NCBI GenBank assembly: GCA_002393575.1
Contig: DGSN01000033.1
Coordinates: 1-49,341, forward strand
DNA: 49,341 nucleotides
Direction: 5' to 3'
DNA from: Prevotellaceae bacterium UBA4361
GTDB lineage: Bacteria > Bacteroidota > Bacteroidia > Bacteroidales > Bacteroidaceae
Of the stretch, positions 33,558 through 42,143 are shown in pieces. How positions within the stretch are numbered: the first letter of the stretch is position 1; each line of letters starts with the position of its first letter. The notes below the pieces were generated by a model that made no database searches, was not told the DNA's origin, and saw only the letters and a list, made by a program, of their open reading frames with translations. Position numbers and translations under genes: made by a program.

Positions 33558-33962
33558 TTTTGTCAAAACTATGTGCAGATTCTCATCTGGTGAAATATTG
33601 CGAGCTTTGAACAATAGTGGTTGTGTTGGGACGAGAATAATTTACCACTGTAGCACGATATAATGAACCAAATGTTTCTGGGTGCAAAATAAGCGAAAAT
33701 GAACAAATTTCTTTTGTACTTTTAGGACAATTTTTGTAATTATCTGGACATTCTTCTTTTCGCTTTTGTAACAATTTGGTCGTTTCTAATCTATAAAACA
33801 CTGAAAGATATGGAATTATTCTCCTTTCTTTGGAAAATTGCGGAAAATAGGACAAATGGCTAAAAAACGAGTTTAAACAGAATTTTTAGCATTCTTTTAG
33901 ATTGGATTTCGCGCGTCTGAAATCCACGTAGTATCGTCCTTTTGAAGGGGAATCGTGATGGT

Positions 33963-35594
33963 TTAGGATTGGTGCTTATAGTTACGCCTGAATTCGGTTG
34001 GAGTCATGCCTTCGGTTTGTTTGAATATCTTTGAGAAATAACTTTGGGAGTCGAAGCCACAACGGATATAGATGTTTCCAATCGGTTCGTCGGTGTCCGT
34101 TAGCAAACGCTTGGCAAGTTGAATGCGGATATTGCGGATGAAAGTTGATGTGTCGTTGCCTGTGATGTCCTTGATTTTGCGGTTCAGTTGTCGCTGGCTG
34201 AGGCAGATTTCCTCCGATAGTAAGAGGGAACTCAGGGAGGTGTCTTCGATGTGTGTGTTGATAGCTTGTATCACGCGCACCAAGAAGTCTCGGTCGGCTT
34301 TCGTTGTGTTTTCCTTTTCGTTGTTTCCTGCCGTTCTTTGCGGTCTTTCCTCATTGGCTTCCTGTTTGTCTTTCTTGTTGTCGTTTGCCTTTTCTTCCTT
34401 TCTTTCCGTAAGTTCTTCAGGATTTTCCACCAGTGCTGTCGTGTATTTCTTGTGGAGGCGGAGATTGTTCAAACGGAGTTTTCTCAAGGAAAAGAGCACA
34501 GCCATGAGGAGCAGAAGGAGAACGGCAATGATGATAATAATAATGATGGCAGAGCGTTGGTGGTGAAGTCTTTCATTTTGCTCCTTGATGATTTGGTCTT
34601 TCTTCTGTGTTTCGTATCTGGCTGCATATTCTTCGGTGAGTTGATTGGTTTTTTCTGAATAGATGCTGTCTTTCAGTGCCAGACTTTCTTGCAACAAAGC
34701 CAATGCTTGGGTTGGTTGTGTTTGCTGATAGAGGCTTGCCAGTTGTTCGGTGGCTTGTTGCAGAATATACTTGTTGCCGATGCCTCGTGCTATGTCAGCA
34801 CTTTTCTCAAAACACTCGATGGATTCGCCATTTTTGCCCGTTTCTTTATAGAGATTCCCAAGCTGTTTCTGGTTGATACAGAGTGAAACAAGATTGTGTT
34901 TTGTCTCGAAGATTTTGTTGGCTTCCGCATACAGACTCTCAGCCACTTCGTAGTTGTTCATGGCACGATAGATGTCTGCCATTTGCGATTGGCGACGTGC
35001 CATTTTCAGTGAGTCCTTGTCTTGAAGGTCGAGTTTGTATGCGTCCTCTGCAAACTTCAGTGCCTTCTCATATTCTCCTGCTTTGTTGTAGATTTCAGCA
35101 GCTGTTCCGTAGATGACAGACAATCGTTCGGGCTTGTCCAACTCCAATTCCGTTTCTATCGATTTCTCAATGAAGGTCTTTGCCTTGTTGCATTTCCCTG
35201 CACCAAGATAGATGGCAGCGATGATGCTGTAGTCTTGCCCCATGCGATTCTTGTCCTGAGCGATACTGTCGAGTCGGAATCCCTCAATGGCGGCTTCGAG
35301 AGCCTTGTTGATTTCTCCGATTCGGAAATAGCAAGTGGAGAGGTTCACCCATGTGTCACCCAAGTTTACCCAGTCCTCTGCCTTCTTGTATTTGGTGATG
35401 GCGATACGGTTCAGATAGATAGCCTCTTCGAAATGGCAACTGTCGAGTTTGTCGAGAGCCAAGTCTGATAGGCTGTCACCTTCGTGGATGAGTTCTGATT
35501 TGTCCCCACCTGTTTCGGAAGAACATGAAGAGAGTTGACACAATAGGATACAGATGGAGAGTAGGACGAAGATATGGAGATGAGACTTTCTCAT
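33963..35594 (-). CDS. Membrane-anchored TPR sensor fused to AraC-type DNA-binding domain
   Basis: 543 residues. The N-terminus reads as a lipoprotein-like signal (LSSC, Cys24). Residues about 40-325 contain six or more tetratricopeptide repeats (EDWVNLGDTWVNLSTCYFRI, AGEYEKALKFAEDAYKLD, KNGESIECFEKSADIAR). A single membrane segment of Ile/Leu lies near 345-370, followed by a charged linker (about 385-435). A C-terminal AraC helix-turn-helix pair (about 440-543) includes LCLSQRQLNRKIKD-like and CGFDSQSYFSKIFKQTEGMT sequences. The design places a ligand or protein sensor in the periplasm and a DNA-binding output in the cytoplasm. It follows the carbonic anhydrase gene on the same strand. The regulated genes are unknown. 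Confidence 0.88.
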   Translation of the reverse strand: MRKSHLHIFVLLSICILLCQLSSCSSETGGDKSELIHEGDSLSDLALDKLDSCHFEEAIYLNRIAITKYKKAEDWVNLGDTWVNLSTCYFRIGEINKALEAAIEGFRLDSIAQDKNRMGQDYSIIAAIYLGAGKCNKAKTFIEKSIETELELDKPERLSVIYGTAAEIYNKAGEYEKALKFAEDAYKLDLQDKDSLKMARRQSQMADIYRAMNNYEVAESLYAEANKIFETKHNLVSLCINQKQLGNLYKETGKNGESIECFEKSADIARGIGNKYILQQATEQLASLYQQTQPTQALALLQESLALKDSIYSEKTNQLTEEYAARYETQKKDQIIKEQNERLHHQRSAIIIIIIIAVLLLLLMAVLFSLRKLRLNNLRLHKKYTTALVENPEELTERKEEKANDNKKDKQEANEERPQRTAGNNEKENTTKADRDFLVRVIQAINTHIEDTSLSSLLLSEEICLSQRQLNRKIKDITGNDTSTFIRNIRIQLAKRLLTDTDEPIGNIYIRCGFDSQSYFSKIFKQTEGMTPTEFRRNYKHQS

Positions 35595-35651
35595 GAAAGC
35601 AGGACGTATGTATTAAGTTGTTTTGACTTGTGAAAAGTGACATTGAAATAA

Positions 35652-35692
35652 GCCTCACCCCCGACCCCTCTCCAAATGGCGAGGGGAGTAGA
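35652..35692. repeat. 41-bp REP-like hairpin, copy 1
   Basis: GCCTCACCCCCGACCCCT...GAGGGGAGTAGA, with arms CCCCTCTCC/GGCGAGGGG. It is nearly identical to 47037-47077 and 47111-47151. Confidence 0.85.
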
Positions 35693-35711
35693 AAGTTGCT
35701 TACGCTATACA

Positions 35712-36245
35712 CTAAATCGTAATATCTTTGGCATCACGATACCAGTCTGCATACATGATGTAATGCTGGGCAATGCCTTTGTTCAGTTCACGTGCTTGTT
35801 CCGGATCTACTTTCTTGATGAATTTGGCAGGAACACCGCCCCACATCTCACCGTCGCCCACAATGGTTTTGCTCAGAACCAAAGCACCTGCTGCGATGAT
35901 GGCACCTTCTCCAATCACGGCATGGTCGAGTACGGTGGCTCCCATACCGATGAGCGCACTGTTCTTCACGGTGCATCCGTGGAGGGTCACGTTGTGTCCG
36001 ATGGTCACGTCGTCGCCAATCTCTATGGCGGCTTTCTGGTAGAGTGTGTGGAGGCAGGAGCCATCCTGGATATTCACGCGATTGCCGATTTTGATGTAGT
36101 TGACATCGCCACGCACCACCGCATTGAACCATACGGTGCATTGGTCGCCCATCGTTACGTCGCCTACAATCGTTGCATTTTCTGAAAAGTAGCAGTCCTT
36201 ACCAAACTTCGGTGTCAGACCACAAACGGATTTGATTAAAGCCAT
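35712..36245 (-). CDS. Gamma-carbonic anhydrase family protein (left-handed beta-helix)
   Basis: 177 residues, cytoplasmic. Hexapeptide repeats fill residues about 15-140 (ATIVGDVTMGDQCTVWFNAV; VIGEGAIIAAGALV). The three His residues expected to bind metal are visible in GSCLHT and TIGHNVTLHG. The family (YrdA/PaaY/Cam) hydrates CO2 in some members; others lack demonstrable activity. It lies 35 bases behind the aminopeptidase gene on the same strand. Length is standard. Confidence 0.9.
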   Translation of the reverse strand: MALIKSVCGLTPKFGKDCYFSENATIVGDVTMGDQCTVWFNAVVRGDVNYIKIGNRVNIQDGSCLHTLYQKAAIEIGDDVTIGHNVTLHGCTVKNSALIGMGATVLDHAVIGEGAIIAAGALVLSKTIVGDGEMWGGVPAKFIKKVDPEQARELNKGIAQHYIMYADWYRDAKDITI

Positions 36246-36280
36246 TGCAATTATTTATTCTTCGTGATTTGATTCTTCAT

Positions 36281-38095
36281 TCAAATTGGTCTTGTCACCT
36301 CGTAGAGCCATGTGCGATGTGCTTCGTCGAGATGCGGACTCAGCTTGTCATAGACCATCTGCTGATATTGGTTGAACCATTCCTTTTCCTCCTCCTGTAG
36401 CATACTTACTTCGATGGCTGAAGTGAGGATAGGACAGAGGGTGAGTTGCTCAAACTCATAATAAGGACCAAAGGTCAAACCTTCGTTGGATTCGGACTTT
36501 TTTGACGTTGAAGGCAATGTTCGTAGCTTTGCTTCCACCACCAGCATCGTGTTCTCGTGACGCACACCATGAGCACCAGTGATGTAGATGCCTGGCTCAT
36601 CGGTGATGGTCATGCCTGGCAGGAGTGGTGTTGGCATGTAGTTCATGCGGAACTGGTGAGGACCCTCATGTACGTTGAGATATGAACCCACACCGTGTCC
36701 TGTGCCATGCAAATAGTTGATGCCATATTTCCACATCGGTTCGCGAGCCAAAGCGTCGAGCTGAGTGCCGTAAGTGCCACGAGGGAACACGGCACGAGCC
36801 AAATTAATCCATCCTCGCAGCACAAGTGTGTAGTCGCGCCGTTCTTCTTCGGTCAGTTCGCCCAGTGGGATGGTGCGGGTGATGTCAGTCGTGCCGTCTT
36901 GGTATTGGCCGCCAGAGTCTATCAACAACAATCCTTTTGGTAGTACAGGTATGTCCGTTTCTGGAGTTGGTTCGTAGTGAACGATAGCTCCGTGCGCTGC
37001 ATAACCCATGATGCTTTCGAAGCTCACGCCACGGAACAGCGGTTGCTCGGCTCGGAATCCCAGGAGTTTCTCACTGAGGGATAGTTCTGTCTGACCTCCT
37101 GCTTGCACAGCGGGAATCACCCATTTCATCCACTTCACCATAGCGATTCCATCTTTGAGCATCGCCGAGTGGTAGCCTGCGATTTCTGCGTCGCTCTTCA
37201 TGATTTTCATCAAAGAAACAGGACAATCGGCATAGACAGGGCGTTGCAGACTGGCACCGATGGCGTAGTTGGTCTTGTCGGCTTGAATCAGAACGGGGAC
37301 ATCCACTGCCTTGAGGTCGGCAATGATTTCGGAGTAGTTCTTGATACGAACACCTTCAGCAGTGAGATAGCTTTCCACCTCTGCTGAAATTTTCTCTTGA
37401 TTGATATAAAGTGTTGCATCGTTTTGTGAGATGAAAAGATAACTCACAAACACAGGATTGCACTCCACGTCGGTGCCTCGCAAGTTGAGTGTCCAAGCCA
37501 CTTCATCGAGCATAGAAATTACGATGGATTCGGCTTTTTTTGCAGCAATCGCCTTCCTGATTCGCGCTATCTTGCTCTTCGCTGTCTCACCGGCAAATTG
37601 CAGTGGTTGAATCTCCACGAGGTTGTCAGGAATCTGTGGCCGTTGCTCCCACACTTCGTCGTATGGGTCTTCCACCGACAAGGTTTGGATGCCGAAAGCA
37701 GACAGGCTTTGTGAAAGACTTTGGAAGTCGGAAACGGTGTAGCACAATCCATCGACTCCCACCTTTTCTCCTTCGTTCAGCACCTCTGCCAACCATTCTT
37801 GAATGCTTGGTGTGTCTTCCAGCCCAATTTTCATCAGTGAGTAGTCCGTTCCCTCAATTTGCGCTGCTGCTTGCAGGAAATAGCGGTTGTCCGTCCACAG
37901 TGCAGCCTTCGTGAGAGTGACGACAGCAGTACCTGCGCTACCCGTAAATCCCGAAATGTATTCACGGCTTTTCCATCGTTCGGGCACGTATTCGCCCGAA
38001 TGTGGGTCGGTACTTGGAGTGATGAAAGCATGGATTCCCTTTCTCTTCATCCATTGTCGAAGAGCCAAGAGGCGATTTTCCACAGTTGTATTCAT
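36281..38095 (-). CDS. Xaa-Pro aminopeptidase (M24B, aminopeptidase P)
   Basis: 604 residues from the ATG at 38095 (MNTTVENRLLALRQWM). The frame is open to 38230, but the promoter lies at 38135-38166, which excludes the longer start. Two creatinase-like N-terminal domains (FITPSTDPHSGEYVPERW; RGTDVECNPVFVSYLF) lead to the pita-bread catalytic domain with metal ligands Asp/Asp in DSGGQYQDGTTDITRT, His in GTGHGVGSYLNVHEGP, Glu in ITDEPGIY and Glu in HENTMLVVEA. It removes N-terminal residues preceding proline in the cytoplasm. It is the first gene of a unit with the gamma-carbonic anhydrase. Confidence 0.95.
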   Translation of the reverse strand: MNTTVENRLLALRQWMKRKGIHAFITPSTDPHSGEYVPERWKSREYISGFTGSAGTAVVTLTKAALWTDNRYFLQAAAQIEGTDYSLMKIGLEDTPSIQEWLAEVLNEGEKVGVDGLCYTVSDFQSLSQSLSAFGIQTLSVEDPYDEVWEQRPQIPDNLVEIQPLQFAGETAKSKIARIRKAIAAKKAESIVISMLDEVAWTLNLRGTDVECNPVFVSYLFISQNDATLYINQEKISAEVESYLTAEGVRIKNYSEIIADLKAVDVPVLIQADKTNYAIGASLQRPVYADCPVSLMKIMKSDAEIAGYHSAMLKDGIAMVKWMKWVIPAVQAGGQTELSLSEKLLGFRAEQPLFRGVSFESIMGYAAHGAIVHYEPTPETDIPVLPKGLLLIDSGGQYQDGTTDITRTIPLGELTEEERRDYTLVLRGWINLARAVFPRGTYGTQLDALAREPMWKYGINYLHGTGHGVGSYLNVHEGPHQFRMNYMPTPLLPGMTITDEPGIYITGAHGVRHENTMLVVEAKLRTLPSTSKKSESNEGLTFGPYYEFEQLTLCPILTSAIEVSMLQEEEKEWFNQYQQMVYDKLSPHLDEAHRTWLYEVTRPI

Positions 38096-38134
38096 ATCAG
38101 TTAATTTTTCTCTCTTCAGTGGGTTTTCAGTGTG

Positions 38135-38166
38135 CGAAGTTACTAAATTATTCCAAAACGAACAAA
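38135..38166 (-). promoter_or_regulatory. Promoter of the aminopeptidase P gene
   Basis: On the minus strand, TTTG (38166-38163), a 20-base spacer and TAACTTCG (38142-38135), one mismatch from TAnnTTTG. Confidence 0.55.
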
Positions 38167-38384
38167 ACATTCGTTCCAACAATTTCTGTTTCTTCGTAAT
38201 TTCAGATTCTGTCCTATAATAAATAAGCATTCGCGAGTTCGGAATATGTATGATTCTTAACTGAGTAATCGTAAAAAAATCATTTGGAAGATTTTATTCC
38301 ATTTATTTGCTTTTTCAACCACGAGGCTTTAGCGAAAGCCAATCATTTATTCGATTGTACTGAAAAGCCGAGCCCTCATTGTTT

Positions 38385-38446
38385 TTCAAGCGAGCCCTCG
38401 TTTGCGTCACGACGAGGGCTCGCCGTTTCGATAACGAGCCCTCGGT
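38385..38446. repeat. CGAGCCCTCG palindrome, copy 2
   Basis: GCGAGCCCTCGT (38390-38401) pairs perfectly with ACGAGGGCTCGC (38412-38423), with a 10-base loop. Another CGAGCCCTCGG follows at 38434-38445. It shares 17 bases with 29521-29537. The remainder of the spacer 38096-38649 shows only the two flanking promoters. Confidence 0.85.
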
Positions 38447-38608
38447 CATTTAGTAGAACCTTTAGTTCGGCGCAAGACCATCAAAGGAGTGCTTCAGACA
38501 TTCTCTTATCCTTATCCCGAACTGATGTAAGTTGATGTAAGTATGGGTATATTCATGTCAGTTTGCAATTTTTTTAATAAAAGTGTGAATGAACATGCGG
38601 AAATTATG

Positions 38609-38616
38609 TAAATTTG
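38609..38616 (+). promoter_or_regulatory. -7 promoter element of the dsbD-like gene
   Basis: TAAATTTG, 33 bases before the ATG at 38650. The in-frame TTG at 38614 is part of this box and is not a start. Confidence 0.6.
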
Positions 38617-38649
38617 CAGCATTATTTCAATCAAACTATTTGTTTCAAT

Positions 38650-40707
38650 ATGATGAGAGTCAAATCTTTCTTGGCATTGGTTGCGCTTTTGTTATGCGCT
38701 GTTGCCAATGCACAAATGAAACCTGTTAAGTTCAATCAGCAATTCAAGAAACTTTCCGAAGAGGCAGCAGAGATTGTCTTTTCTTGTACCATCGACCCAG
38801 GCTGGCACGTTTATTCCGTTGAGGAAATGGATGGCCCTATTCAAGCGAGCTTCAACATCGATAAGATGGAAGGCGCAGAACTCGATGGTAGTCTGAAACC
38901 CGTGGGCAACGTGGTGAAGAAGTTCGAGGAGATGTTTGGTTCCGAAGTCTATTATTTCGAAGGCAAAGGCCAGTTCGTGCAGAAACTCAAGTTGAAAGGC
39001 GGCAAGTTCAATGTTGTGGGCTATTTACAATATGGAGCTTGCAATGACCAGAACTGCTTGCCTCCTCAGAGCGTGGAGTTCTCCCATTCGGGTGAAGCAA
39101 AAGGACCTGCCAAGGCTGAGGAAAAGGTGGCTGAGGAGGAGAAACCCGATGAAGAAAAGGCTGTTGAGGAAGAAGCTGCTCCCGAGGAGGCAGAAGTGGC
39201 AACAGACTCCATTGCTGCTGATTCCGTCACGTCCGACAGTGTGGCTGCTGTGTTGGGTGACGGCCTCTGGGCACCGGTTATCGACCAGCTGAAAGCATAC
39301 GACGAGGGAGGTGATGCCAATGCCACCAGTAGTCCTTTGTGGAAAATTTTTCTGATGGGATTGTTGGGCGGACTTGTCGCATTGGTAACGCCATGTGTGT
39401 GGCCGATTATTCCAATGACTGTCTCTTTCTTCCTGAAACGTAGTGGCGATAAAAAACAAGGCATTCGCGATGCTTGGATTTATGGAGCCAGCATCGTTGT
39501 CATTTACGTTGCTCTCGGTTTGTTAGTCACAGCCCTGTTTGGTGCCAGTGCGCTCAATTCCTTGGCAACCAATGCCTTCTTCAATATCTTCTTCTTCCTC
39601 CTGTTGGTGGTGTTTGCTGCTTCTTTCTTCGGAGCGTTCGAGCTCACGCTGCCATCTTCATGGAGCAATGCGGTGGATTCCAAGGCTGAAAAAACGGGTG
39701 GACTGCTCGGCATTTTCCTCATGGCGTTCACCCTCACGTTGGTCAGCTTCTCCTGCACGGGTCCAATCATCGGTTTCCTCCTTGTGGAAGTGGCTACAGG
39801 CAATGGAGGTTGGTTGGCACCGACCGTTGGTATGCTCGGCTTTGCCATTGCCTTGGCTTTGCCGTTCACCCTCTTTGCCATGTTCCCAAGCTGGCTCAAG
39901 TCCATGCCTAAGTCGGGTGGCTGGATGAACACCGTGAAGGTGGTGCTGGGCTTCATCGAACTGGCATTTGCGCTCAAGTTCCTCTCCGTGGCTGATTTGG
40001 CTTATGGCTGGCATTTGATGGACCGTGAAACCTTCCTCGCTTTGTGGATTGTGCTCTTTGCGCTGTTGGGCATGTACCTTCTGGGCAAACTCAAGTTTCC
40101 TCACGATGACGACGACGATGGCAGGACGGGTGTCGGTCGTTTCTTCTTGGCAATGATTTCCTTGGCTTTTGCCGTATATATGTTGCCAGGACTTTGGGGA
40201 GCACCGCTGAAGGCTGTGAGTGCATTTGCTCCACCGATGAAGACACAAGACTTCAACCTTGCCGAGGAAATGGAGGTGAAGCCGATGTTCTATGACTACA
40301 ATGAAGGAATGGCATACGCCAAGGCGCACCACAAGCCTGTGATGATTGACTTCACGGGGTATGGTTGTGTGAATTGCCGAAAGATGGAGGCTGCCGTGTG
40401 GATAGATGAACGGGTGGCTTCGAAGATGACGAACGACTATGTGCTGATTCAGCTCTATGTGGATGAGAAGACACCGCTCCCAGAACCGTTCGTGGCAACA
40501 GTCAATGGTGAGGAACGCAAGCTGCGCACTGTGGGCGACAAATGGAGCTATCTGCAAAGTACCAAGTTTGGTGCTACCACTCAGCCGTTCTATGTGTTGC
40601 TCGACAACGAAGGCAATCCGCTCACTAAGAGCGTTTCATACGACGAAGACATTGACAAGTACCTTGAGTTCCTGGATGCAGGACTGGCTAAATATAAATT
40701 GAAATGA
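38650..40707 (+). CDS. DsbD-like thiol:disulfide interchange protein
   Basis: 685 residues from the ATG at 38650. After a signal peptide (ending ANA-Q) comes an alpha-type periplasmic domain (about 25-150), then a Glu/Ala-rich linker (about 165-195). Eight membrane segments follow with paired redox Cys249 (VTPCVWP) and Cys369 (SFSCTGP). A C-terminal thioredoxin-like domain has C-V-N-C (Cys573/576) in TGYGCVNCRK. It carries electrons from cytoplasmic thioredoxin across the membrane to periplasmic reductases such as TlpA proteins. The acidic linker is longer than in E. coli DsbD. The gene is followed by the cysteine desulfidase gene after a repeat-filled spacer. Confidence 0.93.
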   Translation: MMRVKSFLALVALLLCAVANAQMKPVKFNQQFKKLSEEAAEIVFSCTIDPGWHVYSVEEMDGPIQASFNIDKMEGAELDGSLKPVGNVVKKFEEMFGSEVYYFEGKGQFVQKLKLKGGKFNVVGYLQYGACNDQNCLPPQSVEFSHSGEAKGPAKAEEKVAEEEKPDEEKAVEEEAAPEEAEVATDSIAADSVTSDSVAAVLGDGLWAPVIDQLKAYDEGGDANATSSPLWKIFLMGLLGGLVALVTPCVWPIIPMTVSFFLKRSGDKKQGIRDAWIYGASIVVIYVALGLLVTALFGASALNSLATNAFFNIFFFLLLVVFAASFFGAFELTLPSSWSNAVDSKAEKTGGLLGIFLMAFTLTLVSFSCTGPIIGFLLVEVATGNGGWLAPTVGMLGFAIALALPFTLFAMFPSWLKSMPKSGGWMNTVKVVLGFIELAFALKFLSVADLAYGWHLMDRETFLALWIVLFALLGMYLLGKLKFPHDDDDDGRTGVGRFFLAMISLAFAVYMLPGLWGAPLKAVSAFAPPMKTQDFNLAEEMEVKPMFYDYNEGMAYAKAHHKPVMIDFTGYGCVNCRKMEAAVWIDERVASKMTNDYVLIQLYVDEKTPLPEPFVATVNGEERKLRTVGDKWSYLQSTKFGATTQPFYVLLDNEGNPLTKSVSYDEDIDKYLEFLDAGLAKYKLK

Positions 40708-40714
40708 AGCTTCT

Positions 40715-40845
40715 AAATGAAGAATGAAAAATGAAGAATGTATTTTACTCCGCTCATGGAATGAGTAATTTCCATTCTTCATTCATCATTCTTCATTCGG
40801 AGCGAAGCGCTCATTCTTCATTCATCATTCTTCTTTCTTCATTTA
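40715..40845. repeat. GAATGAA/CATTCTTC inverted tandem repeat, copy 2
   Basis: Left arm 40715-40740 and right arm 40772-40797 surround a core with GCTCATGGAATGAGTAATTT, one base different from the core at 5548-5567. A second right-arm-like run extends to 40845, split by GGAGCGAAGCGCTC. Confidence 0.85.
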
Positions 40846-40853
40846 AAAACAAC

Positions 40854-42143
40854 ATGACTATGGATAAGCAAGAGCGAGAGCGAATCATCCGCTTGGTCAA
40901 GAGCGAGGTGGTTCCCGCAGTGGGGTGCACAGAACCCGTTGCCGTGGCTCTTTGTGTGGCAAAGGCATCTGAGACCTTGGGCGTGATGCCCGAGCAAATC
41001 AATGTGAAACTGAGTGCGAATATCTTGAAAAACGCGATGGGTGTGGGCATTCCTGGCACAGGCATGATAGGTCTGCCCATTGCCATCGCCCTTGGTGCCA
41101 GCATTGGTAAGAGCGAGTACCTACTTGAAGTGCTGAAGGATGTCAACCCTGAAGCCGTGGAAGCAGGTAAGCGATACGTCAATGAAAACCGCATCAAGAT
41201 TGGTTTGAAGGAAGGTTCTTGCGACAAGCTCTACGTGGAAGTAGAGGCAACTGCAGGTACTGACACCGCCAAAGTCATCATTTCAGGAGGACATACGCGC
41301 TTCGTGTTGGTGGAGAAGAACGGTCAGAAACTGTCTGAACGTAAGAGCCTGTCTGCCGATGATGAGCAGGAGTGCTCCTGCGAAGGACTGAATTTTCGCA
41401 AGGTTTACGACTTTGCTACCACTGCACCTCTCCCAGAAATCGAATTTATCAACGAAGCCCGCACACTGAATGAGAATGCTGCAAAACAAGCATTGAAAGG
41501 TTGCTACGGGCACGAACTGGGCAAGACGCTCTCCCGTCCGTTGGGACGAGGCATCATGGGCGAGAGCATCTTCTCCCACATCATCAGCACAACGGCATCC
41601 GCTTGCGATGCTCGTATGGCTGGAGCCACTATCCCTGTGATGAGCAATTCGGGCAGTGGCAACCAAGGCATTTGTGCCACTTTGCCCGTCGTGGTGTTCG
41701 GTGAAGAAAACCACAACACCGAGGAAGAACTCACGCGGGCTCTCATGCTGAGCCACCTCACCGCCATCTATATGAAGCAGAGCCTCGGCAAGCTTTCTGC
41801 ATTGTGCGGATGCGTGGTGGCATCCACGGGCAGCAGTGTGGGCATCACATACCTCATGGGAGGCAGTTATGACCAGTTGTGTGCCTCCGTGAAAAACATG
41901 ATTGCCAACCTCACGGGCATGATTTGCGATGGAGCCAAGCCATCTTGTGCGCTGAAGTTGGCAAGTGGAGTTTCTACGGCAGTGCTTTCCTCCCTCATTT
42001 CCATGCAGAACAAGTGTGTCACCAGCGTGGAGGGAATTATTGATAATGACGTGGATAAGAGCATTCACAATCTCACGCACATCGGTCATGATGCTATGGA
42101 CGAGACCGACCGTTGCGTACTCGAAATTATGACAAGCAAATGA
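40854..42143 (+). CDS. cyuA: L-cysteine desulfidase / UPF0597 family protein (CyuA-like)
   Basis: 429 residues from the ATG at 40854 (an ATG at 40860 is also possible; the open frame back to 40731 is only translated repeat). The family signature VVPAVGCTEPVAVALC lies at the N-terminus, with a conserved Cys. Further Cys-containing segments (SCEGLNFRK, ALCGCVVASTGSSVG, MICDGAKPSCALKLASG) suit an iron-sulfur cluster enzyme related to the serine dehydratase alpha subunit. It degrades L-cysteine to pyruvate, ammonia and sulfide. Its stop overlaps the start of the YitT gene (ATGA), so the two are translationally coupled. Confidence 0.88.
   Translation: MTMDKQERERIIRLVKSEVVPAVGCTEPVAVALCVAKASETLGVMPEQINVKLSANILKNAMGVGIPGTGMIGLPIAIALGASIGKSEYLLEVLKDVNPEAVEAGKRYVNENRIKIGLKEGSCDKLYVEVEATAGTDTAKVIISGGHTRFVLVEKNGQKLSERKSLSADDEQECSCEGLNFRKVYDFATTAPLPEIEFINEARTLNENAAKQALKGCYGHELGKTLSRPLGRGIMGESIFSHIISTTASACDARMAGATIPVMSNSGSGNQGICATLPVVVFGEENHNTEEELTRALMLSHLTAIYMKQSLGKLSALCGCVVASTGSSVGITYLMGGSYDQLCASVKNMIANLTGMICDGAKPSCALKLASGVSTAVLSSLISMQNKCVTSVEGIIDNDVDKSIHNLTHIGHDAMDETDRCVLEIMTSK

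Noticed and set aside
33583..33855. 90-codon minus-strand ORF in the spacer after waaA
   Set aside because: No recognisable motif, no promoter box and AT-rich spacer composition; kept only as unexplained sequence.
40731..40853. N-terminal extension of CyuA
   Set aside because: These 41 codons translate the CATTCTTC repeat; family homology begins at VVPAVGCTEP after the ATG at 40854.
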